Shown: positions 31,448 through 38,782 of the stretch, piece by piece
How positions within the stretch are numbered: position 1 is the stretch's first letter
Layout: each line of letters begins with the position of its first letter
The notes under the pieces: model-generated
Seen by the model: only the letters and a program-made list of their open reading frames with translations
Databases searched by the model: none
What the model was told of the DNA's origin: nothing
DNA from: an uncultured Clostridium sp.
GTDB taxonomy: Bacteria > Bacillota > Clostridia > Oscillospirales > Oscillospiraceae
Assembly (NCBI GenBank): GCA_904420465.1
Contig: CAJFVL010000019.1
Location: forward strand, 1-47,758
DNA length: 47,758 nt
Direction: 5' to 3'
Program-made: the position numbers and the translations under genes

Positions 31448-31821
31448 GGAGATCCTGCGCACCGGGCGCCTGCTCCTGCGGGAGCTGGAGGACGGGGACT
31501 TTCCCGCCCTGTGCCGGATACTCCAGGACAGGGAGGTCATGTACGCCTATGAGCACGCCTTCTCCGACGGGGAGGCCTGGGACTGGCTGCGCCGCAGAGG
31601 CCGCCCTGGCCTGCAGGGACTACGCCTTTACAGTCCTCGGTTTTCCAGAGGTCTGGTCCATCATCCGGGACAACAACCTGCCCTCCCAGGCGGTGGCCCG
31701 GCGCAACGGCATGGAGGTGCGGGGGACCGTGGTGAAGCACTACTATGGCATGGACATGCCCCACCTGCTCTTTTCCGTGCGAAGGGAGGACTGGGCGCGC
31801 CTTGGCGGGACAGCGCCCCTG
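31440..31821 (+). pseudogene. RimJ/RimL-type GNAT acetyltransferase remnant with internal deletion
   Basis: From GTG 31440 the frame reads LRTGRLLLRELEDGDFPALC and ends its GNAT match at DWLRR (about 31595). The match resumes at once in the +1 frame with AAEAALACRDYAFTVLGF and IIRDNNLPSQAVARRNGME, ending at SVRREDWAR. A whole RimJ/RimL enzyme has about 60 more residues between these points, holding the central beta strands and the acetyl-CoA loop. So about 180-190 bp, not a multiple of three, are missing. The product cannot be active. No stop separates the remnant from the next GNAT frame. Confidence 0.8.
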
Positions 31822-32265
31822 GTGCGCAGAATGACGGCCTCCGAGGTGGAGCAGGGGCTGGAGCTGGCCTGGTCGGTGTTTTTGCAGTTTGAAGCGCCAG
31901 AGTACGGGGAAGCGGGCACCGCGGCCTTTCGCGCCTTTCTCCGGGACCCGGAGCAGACGGAGCGGCTGAACCTGTGGGGCGTCTGGAAAGCGGAAGAGCT
32001 GGCGGGGATGATTGCCCTGATGGGCTCCCACGTCACCCTGTTTTTTGTCCGGGAAAAATACCAGGGGCAGGGAATGGGAAAGGCGCTGTTTCGCTGGGTG
32101 GCCGCCGCGGCAGAGGGGGCGCTGACAGTGAACTCCTCCCCCTACGCAGTGGAGATCTACCGGCGGCTGGGTTTCCGTCCAACCGGGCCGGAGCAGGTGG
32201 AGGACGGCATCCGGTACACCCCCATGGAGTGGAACCGATCACATCAAGAGAGACAGGAAGCGTAA
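31822..32265 (+). CDS. GNAT-family N-acetyltransferase
   Basis: This 147-residue GNAT domain has LAWSVFLQFEAPEYGEAG near the N-terminus, the acetyl-CoA loop VREKYQGQGMGKALF, and TVNSSPYAVEIYRRLGF. The length and motifs match a stand-alone family of about 150 residues, so the GTG at 31822 is taken as the start. No clear ribosome site precedes it, and the upstream GNAT remnant is in the same frame without a stop, so a fused product or translational coupling is possible. The substrate is unknown. tsaC starts 4 nt after its stop. Confidence 0.75.
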   Translation: MRRMTASEVEQGLELAWSVFLQFEAPEYGEAGTAAFRAFLRDPEQTERLNLWGVWKAEELAGMIALMGSHVTLFFVREKYQGQGMGKALFRWVAAAAEGALTVNSSPYAVEIYRRLGFRPTGPEQVEDGIRYTPMEWNRSHQERQEA

Positions 32266-32269
32266 GGGT

Positions 32270-33295
32270 ATGGAGACACAGCGGCTCACTTCAAATGATA
32301 TCGAAAAGGCGGCGGAGCTGCTCCGCGCCGGCAAGCTGGTTGGCATCCCCACCGAGACGGTGTACGGCCTGGGGGCCAACGGCCTGGACCCGGACGCGGT
32401 GGCGCGCATTTTTGCGGCCAAGGGCCGTCCCCAGGACAATCCGCTGATCCTCCACATCCCATCGGCGGACCATCTGGCGCGGTACTGCCGGGACATCCCG
32501 GACAGCGCCTACGCATTGGCCGGGGCCTACTGGCCCGGCCCGCTGACCATGATTCTGCCCCGGCGTGAGGTGGTGCCCGACGTGGTCACCGCCGGGCTGG
32601 ACACGGTGGGGATGCGCTGTCCCTCCCATCCGGTGTGCCGCGCCATTCTGGAGGCGGCCGACATCCCGGTGGCCGCCCCTTCGGGGAACACCTCAGGCCG
32701 GCCCAGTCCCACCACCGCCGCCCACATGTGGGAGGACATGGACGGGAAGATTGAGGCCATTGTGGACGGCGGCCCCTGCACGGTGGGGGTGGAGTCCACC
32801 ATCATCGACCTGACCTGTACGCCGCCCCGGCTGCTGCGGCCCGGGGGCGTCACCCTGGAGCAGCTGGAGGCGGTGCTGGGGGAGGTGGCGGTGGACCCGG
32901 CGGTGACCCGCCTCATGGGGGCGGGGGAGAAGCCCAAGGCCCCCGGCATGAAATACCGCCACTACGCCCCCAAGGCCCCGGTGACGGTGGTGGCGGGGGA
33001 CCCGGCCAAAAGCGCCGCCTACATCGCTGCCCACGCCGCCCCGGAGGACGGGATCATCTGCTTTGACGAGTTCCTGCCCCTGTTCACGAGACGGCTTGAG
33101 ACGAGGCCCGTCATGGACCTGGGACCCGCCGGAAACAAGGAGGAGCAGGCCCGGCACATCTTCGACGCCCTGCGCTCCTTCGACCACACCCAGGTGCGGG
33201 CCATCTGGGCCCAGTGCCCGGACAGTAAAGGAATTGGCCTTGCCATTACAAACCGCCTGAACAAGGCGGCGGGCTTTCATATCATAGAAGTATAA
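32270..33295 (+). CDS. tsaC: L-threonylcarbamoyladenylate synthase (TsaC/Sua5, long form)
   Basis: This 341-residue protein has an N-terminal YrdC domain (about 1-205: IPTETVYGLGANGLDP, AAKGRPQDNPLILHI, AAPSGNTSGRPSPTTA, VESTIIDLT). A C-terminal Sua5 domain (about 230-341) follows, joined by the conserved linker APGMKYRHYAPKAPV. It makes threonylcarbamoyl-AMP from threonine, bicarbonate and ATP, the first step of t6A37 synthesis. The products of tsaE and tsaB at 20.8-22.0 kb act in the next step. It is the long Sua5 type rather than the short TsaC of E. coli. Confidence 0.95.
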   Translation: METQRLTSNDIEKAAELLRAGKLVGIPTETVYGLGANGLDPDAVARIFAAKGRPQDNPLILHIPSADHLARYCRDIPDSAYALAGAYWPGPLTMILPRREVVPDVVTAGLDTVGMRCPSHPVCRAILEAADIPVAAPSGNTSGRPSPTTAAHMWEDMDGKIEAIVDGGPCTVGVESTIIDLTCTPPRLLRPGGVTLEQLEAVLGEVAVDPAVTRLMGAGEKPKAPGMKYRHYAPKAPVTVVAGDPAKSAAYIAAHAAPEDGIICFDEFLPLFTRRLETRPVMDLGPAGNKEEQARHIFDALRSFDHTQVRAIWAQCPDSKGIGLAITNRLNKAAGFHIIEV

Positions 33296-33310
33296 AAGAG
33301 GTTTGATCCC

Positions 33311-33664
33311 ATGGAATACAGTGTGATCCGCGGCGTTCCGGTGGTCCGGGCGCTGGACGAGCCGGTTGCCGGCGCCTCCGCCGCCGTGGAGCTGATTGCC
33401 TCCCTGCGTTATGAAACAGACTGTGAAAAAATGGTCCTGTCCAAGGCGTGTTTGGACGAGTCCTTTTTCCGGCTCTCCTCCGGTCTGGCGGGGGAGGTGC
33501 TGCAAAAATTTGTAAATTATCAGATGCGGCTGGCCATCGTGGGGGACTTCTCCCATTACACCAGCAAACCCCTCCAGGATTTTATCCGCGAGAGCAACCA
33601 GGGCAGCCAGGTGGGCTTCTGGTCCACGGAGGAGGCGGCCCTGGACTGGCTGGACCGGGAATAA
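33311..33664 (+). CDS. DUF4180 protein
   Basis: This 117-residue protein follows tsaC after 15 nt. Visible blocks are ELIASLRYETDCEKMVLSK, FVNYQMRLAIVGDF and GFWSTEEAALDWL, which match DUF4180 as I remember it. It has no membrane segment or Cys motif. The alternating strands and helices fit a small STAS-like or alpha/beta fold, but this is a guess. Biochemical function is unknown. Confidence 0.8.
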   Translation: MEYSVIRGVPVVRALDEPVAGASAAVELIASLRYETDCEKMVLSKACLDESFFRLSSGLAGEVLQKFVNYQMRLAIVGDFSHYTSKPLQDFIRESNQGSQVGFWSTEEAALDWLDRE

Positions 33665-33735
33665 CCCCCTGCCTGGCAGGCGGGCCAGCCGGGATGCGCG
33701 CTGGAATTTGGCTGACCCCCTGCAATCGTAAGGCT

Positions 33736-33750
33736 GCAACCTGAGGTTGC
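33736..33750. promoter_or_regulatory. Palindrome upstream of the HTH gene promoter
   Basis: GCAACC-TGA-GGTTGC is a perfect 6-bp dyad ending 11 bp before the -35 box. Its position and size fit a dimeric regulator site, possibly for the XRE-type protein just downstream or for an activator. It could also fold as a small hairpin. Confidence 0.45.
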
Positions 33751-33761
33751 GACAAAATTGC

Positions 33762-33790
33762 TTTACAGCCGGGCCCCGATTCCTTACCAT
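33762..33790 (+). promoter_or_regulatory. Promoter of the HTH membrane regulator gene
   Basis: TTTACA (33762-33767), a 17-bp spacer and TACCAT (33785-33790) lie immediately upstream of the ribosome site. That would make the leader very short, so a start slightly downstream or another promoter is possible. Confidence 0.5.
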
Positions 33791-33808
33791 TGAGGTGAGG
33801 TGATTCAC

Positions 33809-34387
33809 ATGACATTGGGTGAAAATCTGAAAAGGCTGCGCACCGAAAAGGGCCTGTCTCAGGAGGAGGTGGCCGGGCAGCTGTTTCTCTCCCGGCAGAC
33901 GGTGTCCAAGTGGGAGAACAACCAAGCCGAGCCGGGGGTGGAAAACCTGAAGGCCCTGGCCAGGCTGTACGGGGTGTCGCTGGACCAGCTTCTGCTGGCG
34001 GAAAGCACCGGAGCACCGGAGGACATCCTTCGGCAGGAGGAGGGGTCCGCGCCGTCTCCAGATTCTTGGAGCAGGGGAGACAGGGACTATTTGATCTGGC
34101 TGGTGGTCCTGTCACTGTACACGCTCGGAAAGGCAGCATTTACCGCGATGGCCTACAGCAGCGTCTCCATTCCCTTTTCCCTGGTTGCCATGGTGGTGGG
34201 CGTCTGGGTCCGGTATCCCGCGATGTGGGTGGTCATGGTGTGCCTGTTCGGGGTGGACCTTGCCCTGGGGATAGCCGGCCTGTTCATTGGGTCTGTGTTC
34301 AGCGGCCTGGGTATTTTGCTCAATGGGCTCTATCTCTGGATTATGTGCCGCCCGCCCATCCGGCAGCGGTTCAGAATGATGAGGTGA
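33809..34387 (+). CDS. XRE-family regulator with C-terminal membrane helices
   Basis: This 192-residue protein has an N-terminal Cro/C1 helix-turn-helix (about 1-60, SQEEVAGQLFLSRQTVSKWE). A short linker and a hydrophobic C-terminal half with about three to four membrane helices (about 92-180) follow. Such membrane-tethered XRE proteins are frequent in Clostridia and probably sense envelope state, but targets are rarely known. The ATG at 33809 follows GAGGTGAGGTG at good spacing. A GTG at 33800 lies inside that site and is rejected. It is followed closely by coaE. Confidence 0.88.
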   Translation: MTLGENLKRLRTEKGLSQEEVAGQLFLSRQTVSKWENNQAEPGVENLKALARLYGVSLDQLLLAESTGAPEDILRQEEGSAPSPDSWSRGDRDYLIWLVVLSLYTLGKAAFTAMAYSSVSIPFSLVAMVVGVWVRYPAMWVVMVCLFGVDLALGIAGLFIGSVFSGLGILLNGLYLWIMCRPPIRQRFRMMR

Positions 34388-34393
34388 ATAGCT

Positions 34394-34999
34394 GTGAAGG
34401 TAATCGGCATTACAGGTCCGACCGGAGCTGGGAAAACCACCGCGTTAAAGGAAATCGAGGGGCTGGGAGGCTGTGTCCTGGACGCTGACGCGGTATACCA
34501 CCAGCTGCTGGAGGAGGACGCCGCGCTGCGGGACGAGCTCCAGGCCCGCTTTGGTCCGCTTGAGGACGGAAGGGGCCGGATTGACCGGAAAAAGCTGGGA
34601 AACGTGGTGTTTCGGGACGCCAACGCCCTGGCCGACCTGAATGCCATCGCGCACCGCTATGTGGGGCAGGAGCTGGACCGGCGGCTGGCCCGGGCGGAAC
34701 AGGAGGGCTGCCCCCTGGCCGCCATCGACGCCATCGCCCTGCTGGAGAGCGAGGCGGGGAAGCGCTGCTGCGCCACTGTGGCGGTGACCGCCCCGCCGGA
34801 AGTGCGCATCCGGCGTATTATGGAGCGGGAGGGTATTTCAGAGGAGTACGCCCGGTCCCGGGTGTCGGCCCAGAAGCCCGATGACTTCTACATTGGCGGC
34901 TGCGACTACGCCCTGGTCAACGACTGCGCCACTGCGGAGGAGTTTGCTGCCCGGGCGCGGGCGCTGTTTCAGCGGATCTTGGATGAGAAGCCAGGCTGA
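34394..34999 (+). CDS. coaE: Dephospho-CoA kinase
   Basis: This 201-residue P-loop kinase has GPTGAGKTT at 8-16, then VLDADAVYHQLL (substrate Asp), GRIDRKKLGNVVF, LLESEAG and the lid RRIMEREGISEEYARSRVSAQ. It phosphorylates the 3' hydroxyl of dephospho-CoA, the last step of coenzyme A synthesis. A GTG start at 34394 has GAGGTG upstream. It is in one unit with the HTH gene. Confidence 0.95.
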   Translation: MKVIGITGPTGAGKTTALKEIEGLGGCVLDADAVYHQLLEEDAALRDELQARFGPLEDGRGRIDRKKLGNVVFRDANALADLNAIAHRYVGQELDRRLARAEQEGCPLAAIDAIALLESEAGKRCCATVAVTAPPEVRIRRIMEREGISEEYARSRVSAQKPDDFYIGGCDYALVNDCATAEEFAARARALFQRILDEKPG

Positions 35000-35051
35000 G
35001 CAAGGCGTGAAAATGACTTACAAGTGACAGGAGTGCTCGGCGCCCACGATG

Positions 35052-35400
35052 TATGCTGCACCACTCAGGCGCAAGTCATCTTGTAGAAGCACCTGTCCCG
35101 ACTACTGAGCAGAGCGGCAGCGATAATGATTAGACACCCTTCTTGAGGCCACCGCGCCGGCCGCAACTGCCAGCGAAACAGCGCAACTCTCTTGGTTCCG
35201 GGCCCGCAGGCCCGCTATTGGCCCCCAACCATGAACCCAGCGGAGCGGTTCATGGTTGGAAAGGAGGAGCAAGGGAGCGGCGTGAGGGATACCCAAACCC
35301 GGGTGTCCCGAACAGAGCGGACTTTGCGACGACGCGGTTACGTTCCTTCTCTGGAAAGTAGCCCGCCCGCAGGCGGAACATCCCCTAAAAAACGAAACAG
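35052..35400 (+). repeat. Structured intergenic element, copy B (upstream of the M18 peptidase gene)
   Basis: This is the second copy of the element at 29068-29350. The 5' module shares GTATG-TGC, AGGCGC, GTAGAAG, AGAGCGGCAGCGATAA, TTAGAC and CGCGCCGGCCGCAA. The 3' module has GGAAAGT, hairpin CCGCC-CGCA-GGCGG and AACATCCCCT. The variable middle holds a perfect 13-bp hairpin, CCAACCATGAACC/GGTTCATGGTTGG (35225-35237/35247-35259). No tRNA, known RNA or conserved ORF is visible in the 505-bp gap. Its remaining 3' part is AT-rich with a TACAAT -10-like element at 35444. Confidence 0.68.
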
Positions 35401-35504
35401 AGGTTTCGCCGCTGGAGCAGCAAAATTCAAATGAAAAAATAGATACAATCTCTGTTACTTTCCTTCCATTCACATAAACTATCAACCAAAAGGAGGTCTT
35501 TTCA

Positions 35505-36917
35505 ATGGACGAAAACAAAGAGATGACCCGGGGCGAGCAGCTGCGCAAGGCCCTGGTGTATGAGAAGAAGAACGGCTACGACCGGCTGCAGCCCGGCGAG
35601 CTGGAGGCCATGGAAGCCTACTGCACCGGATACAAGCAGTTTCTGGACGCCGGCAAGACGGAGCGGGAGTGCGTGGACCGCACCATCGCCCTGGCGGAGG
35701 CCGCCGGCTTCCGGCCCTATGAGCGGGGTATGGAGCTCAAGCCGGGGGACAAGGTGTACCGGGCCAACCGGGGCAAGGCCATCATGCTGGCGGTGATGGG
35801 CCGCCAGAGCCTGGACCAGGGGGTGAACATCGGGGCGGCTCACATCGACTCCCCCCGGCTGGACCTGAAGCAGAATCCCCTCTACGAGGCCGACGAGCTG
35901 GCCTTCCTCAAGACACACTACTACGGCGGTATCCGCAAGTACCAGTGGGTGACCATCCCCCTGGAGCTCCACGGGGTAGTGGTTCTGAAGAGCGGCCAGG
36001 TGGTCCGGGTCTCGGTGGGCAACGGGGAGGGAGACCCCCTGTTCACCATCGACGACCTGCTGCCCCACCTGGGGGTGGAGCAGTCCAAAAAGCCCCTGGG
36101 CGAGGCCATTCCGGGCGAGAGTCTGAACATCCTGGTGGGCAGCCGCCCCCTGGCCGACGACGAGGGCAAGGACCGGATCAAGCTGTCCGTGCTGGAGCTG
36201 CTCAACCGCAAGTACGGCATCACCGAGGAGGACTTCATCTCCGCCGAGCTGTCCGCCGTCCCCGCCTTCTCCGCCAGCGACATCGGCTTTGACCGCTCGC
36301 TGATCGGCGCCTATGGCCAGGATGACCGGGTGTGCGCCTACGCCGCCCTGGCCGCCCTGCTCCAGCTGGACACCCCGGAGCGCACCGCCGTGTGCATGCT
36401 GGCGGACAAGGAGGAGATCGGCTCCGAGGGGGTCACCGGCATGAAGTCGGCCGCCTTCGATACCTTTATGGCCGACCTGTGCGCAGGCCAGGGGGTGCTG
36501 CCCCGGGCCTGCTATGAGAAGTCCTTCTGCCTGTCCGCCGACGTGACGGCGGCCTACGACCCCAACTTCGCCGACGTGTATGAGAAGCGCAACAGCGCCT
36601 TTGTCAACTACGGCGTGGGCCTGTGCAAGTACACCGGCGCCCGGGGCAAGACAGGGGCCTCCGACGCCTCCGCCGAGCTGGTGGCTTATGTCCGGCGGGT
36701 GCTGGACAGCGCCAACGTGGTCTGGCAGATGGCCGAGCTGGGCAAGGTGGACGCAGGCGGCGGCGGCACGGTGGCCGCCTATATGGCCGAGCGCGACATT
36801 GACACGCTGGACGCCGGCGTGCCCGTGCTGTCCATGCACTCCCCCTTTGAGACGGTGGGCAAGCTGGACTGCTATATGACCTTCAAGGGCATGAAGGCGG
36901 TCTACGAGGCCGAATGA
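35505..36917 (+). CDS. M18-family aminopeptidase
   Basis: This 470-residue cytosolic zinc aminopeptidase has the M18 metal motifs GAAHIDSPRLDLKQNPLYE (first His and Asp), LADKEEIGSEGVTGM (catalytic Glu pair) and VLSMHSPFETVGKLD (last His). KVDAGGGGTVAAYMA lies near the C-terminus. The family (aspartyl aminopeptidase or aminopeptidase I type) forms dodecamers and trims N-terminal residues from peptides. AAGGAGGT precedes the ATG. The GNAT gene downstream overlaps its stop by 4 nt. Confidence 0.93.
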   Translation: MDENKEMTRGEQLRKALVYEKKNGYDRLQPGELEAMEAYCTGYKQFLDAGKTERECVDRTIALAEAAGFRPYERGMELKPGDKVYRANRGKAIMLAVMGRQSLDQGVNIGAAHIDSPRLDLKQNPLYEADELAFLKTHYYGGIRKYQWVTIPLELHGVVVLKSGQVVRVSVGNGEGDPLFTIDDLLPHLGVEQSKKPLGEAIPGESLNILVGSRPLADDEGKDRIKLSVLELLNRKYGITEEDFISAELSAVPAFSASDIGFDRSLIGAYGQDDRVCAYAALAALLQLDTPERTAVCMLADKEEIGSEGVTGMKSAAFDTFMADLCAGQGVLPRACYEKSFCLSADVTAAYDPNFADVYEKRNSAFVNYGVGLCKYTGARGKTGASDASAELVAYVRRVLDSANVVWQMAELGKVDAGGGGTVAAYMAERDIDTLDAGVPVLSMHSPFETVGKLDCYMTFKGMKAVYEAE

Positions 36918-37315
36918 CTTTCCGCTCGCCGAGCCGGGGCGGCGCGGTGGAGTACCGGGTGGATGACCGCGGCCTGGAGGCGGGGGCCTTCCTCGCCTTC
37001 GTCAATCAGATCTGGCCGGGGGAGTACGATGTTGAAAAGACCCGGGCCGCCCTGGCGAAAACCCTCAATCTCACGGCCTATGACGGAGAGCGGCTGGCGG
37101 GATGTCTGCGGATTCTCACCGACGGCTGCTTCTTTGGGACCATCACGGAGCTGCTGGTGCTGCCGGAATACCAGGGACGGGGGATCGGAAGCCGCCTGCT
37201 CCGGCTGGCCCGGGAGCACAGCCCCACCATGCTTTATTTCGGCGCCCAGCCGGGGCTGGAGGGGTTTTATGAGAAAAATGGATGCCGCAGAAGCCTGCAG
37301 TCCTACCAGTTCTAA
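36914..37315 (+). CDS. GNAT-family N-acetyltransferase
   Basis: This 133-residue single GNAT domain has strand pair ERLAGCLRILTDG, ELLVLPEYQGRGIGSRLL (acetyl-CoA loop with Q-GRGIG) and LEGFYEKNGC. The ATG overlaps the M18 stop, indicating translational coupling, although a GTG at 36947, nearer the domain start, is possible. The acceptor substrate is unknown. Coupling to a peptidase suggests, without proof, an amino compound or peptide. Confidence 0.85.
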   Translation: MTFRSPSRGGAVEYRVDDRGLEAGAFLAFVNQIWPGEYDVEKTRAALAKTLNLTAYDGERLAGCLRILTDGCFFGTITELLVLPEYQGRGIGSRLLRLAREHSPTMLYFGAQPGLEGFYEKNGCRRSLQSYQF

Positions 37316-37471
37316 GGCTGTGCAAACCAATCGGGGGCCGCTGCTCAGCGGCCCCTCAGCCTGTCGAAAGCCTCCGCTGAACAGAATCTGTTTGAATTTG
37401 AGCGGGGGGAGAAGTTCAAGGGACGGCCTTCCGACCCGATGGGGGGCGGCGGTTCCGGGAGCCTTGCCGGG

Positions 37472-37496
37472 CGTCGTAAAAGCGACGGTATTTTTT
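37472..37496 (+). terminator. Possible terminator or attenuator before the permease gene
   Basis: A short CGTCG/CGACG stem with loop TAAAAG is followed by GTA and a six-T run, about 38 nt before the permease start. It could end the peptidase-GNAT transcript or attenuate the permease. The rest of 37316-37533 contains a GGGCCGCTG/CAGCGGCCC hairpin near 37340 and nothing else I recognise. Confidence 0.42.
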
Positions 37497-37533
37497 GCTT
37501 GGCGGCAGAGCCGCATTGGGGAGGAAGAACGCC

Positions 37534-38631
37534 GTGGGGAAACGAATACTGGGCATGTTCCGCCGGGACGCGGTGCTGACCATCTCTCTGTGCCTGGCGG
37601 CGGTCTCCTGTCTGGCGGTGCCGCCCACAGGGGCTTATCTGTCCTACATTGACTGGAACACCCTCATCATCCTCTTTTGCCTGATGCTGATTGTGGGGGG
37701 ACTGCGGAGGCAGAATTTTCTGCAGTACATCGCCGGACGGCTGCTCTCCGGCGTGGGGTCCGCGCGGCGGCTGGTGCTGACTCTGGTTCTGCTGTCCTTT
37801 TTCAGCAGCATGGTCATGACCAACGACGTGGCCCTTTTGACTTTTGTCCCGTTGGGGATGCTGCTGCTGCGGATGGCCCGCCTGCGGGTCTACATCTGCC
37901 GTACTGTGGCGCTGATGACCATCGCGGCCAACCTGGGGAGCATGTTCACCCCCATCGGAAACCCGCAGAATCTGTATCTCTTCGGCCTGTCCGGCCTGAG
38001 CATCCCGGAATTTCTCCGGCTGACTGGCCCGTACACCGCAGCCTCCGCCGCGCTGCTTCTGCTGTGCGTCCTGTTCGGATACCGGCAGTCCCGCCTGTCC
38101 ATAGAAGTAGGGGAGAGCACCCCGCTGAACTGGCGGGCGATCGGGGTCTATCTGGCCCTGTTTCTGCTGTGCGTGGGCACGGTGGGCGGTCTGCTGCCCC
38201 ACTGGGTTCTTCTGGTGCTGGTCACGGCGGTCCTGCTGGGGATGGACCGAAAGCTGTTTAGTACGGCGGACTACGCGCTGCTTCTCACCTTTGTTTTCTT
38301 TTTTATCTTTGTGGGCAACCTGAAGCAGCTGGACCAGCTGCGGGAGTGGATCAGCGGCGCGCTCCTCGGCCGGGAGCGGCTGGTGAGTGTGCTGGTCAGC
38401 CAGGTCATCAGCAATGTGCCCGCCGCCATGCTGCTCTCGGGGTACAGCGGCAGCATCCCGGAGCTGATCATCGGCACCAATTTGGGCGGCCTGGGCACGC
38501 TGATCGCCTCCATGGCCAGTCTGATCTCCTACAAGCAGGTGGTCAACCAGTATCCCCAGGAAAAGAAGCTCTATTTTCTGATTTTCACCCTGCTGAATGT
38601 GGGCTTCCTGCTTTTGCTCTGCCAGATTTGA
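37534..38631 (+). CDS. Ion-transporter superfamily permease (ArsB/NhaD/citrate type)
   Basis: This 365-residue membrane protein has about ten helices. IDWNTLIILFCLMLIVGGL, VLLSFFSSMVMTNDVALLTFVPLG, ANLGSMFTPIGNPQNLYLF and LVSQVISNVPAAMLLSGY are the paired re-entrant motifs (TNDVA, GNPQN, SNVPA) of the ion transporter superfamily. The ligand may be an anion such as arsenite or a dicarboxylate, or Na+/H+ exchange, and the sequence alone does not settle it. A GTG start at 37534 is chosen for the GGGAGGAA ribosome site 7 nt upstream. No accompanying ATPase or regulator is present. Confidence 0.85.
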   Translation: MGKRILGMFRRDAVLTISLCLAAVSCLAVPPTGAYLSYIDWNTLIILFCLMLIVGGLRRQNFLQYIAGRLLSGVGSARRLVLTLVLLSFFSSMVMTNDVALLTFVPLGMLLLRMARLRVYICRTVALMTIAANLGSMFTPIGNPQNLYLFGLSGLSIPEFLRLTGPYTAASAALLLLCVLFGYRQSRLSIEVGESTPLNWRAIGVYLALFLLCVGTVGGLLPHWVLLVLVTAVLLGMDRKLFSTADYALLLTFVFFFIFVGNLKQLDQLREWISGALLGRERLVSVLVSQVISNVPAAMLLSGYSGSIPELIIGTNLGGLGTLIASMASLISYKQVVNQYPQEKKLYFLIFTLLNVGFLLLLCQI

Positions 38632-38682
38632 CCGCGGCGGAGGAAGCTGGACCCGGCCGTCCCTGTTTTTCTGCTTTTCCTC

Positions 38683-38713
38683 TTGACTTGGAGTGAACTC
38701 AAGGAAGTATAAT
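38683..38713 (+). promoter_or_regulatory. MerR-type promoter with 19-bp spacer and dyad, upstream of the DUF362 gene
   Basis: TTGACT (38683-38688) and TATAAT (38708-38713) are separated by 19 bp. The spacer contains the dyad CTTGGAGT-GA-ACTCAAGG (38687-38704). An overlong spacer with a central dyad is the signature of promoters twisted open by MerR-family activators. The sequence resembles sites of the AdhR/NmlR aldehyde-responsive branch. No merR gene is in the window. Confidence 0.72.
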
Positions 38714-38782
38714 AAACCTGTAAACGGCGCGGGGACCTGCCCCGCGCGGCCCGATGATTCTGAACAAGAAGGAGGAATCCCC

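Noticed and set aside
35143-35434. Short open frames in the gap before the M18 gene
   Set aside because: They run through hairpins of the repeat element. The other copy reads a different frame with no conserved peptide.
37383-37500. ZTP- or fluoride-type riboswitch before the permease gene
   Set aside because: CCGGGAGCC recalls a ZTP fragment, but the partner GGGTC...GACTGGCG segment and the 3' CCTGGGC are missing.
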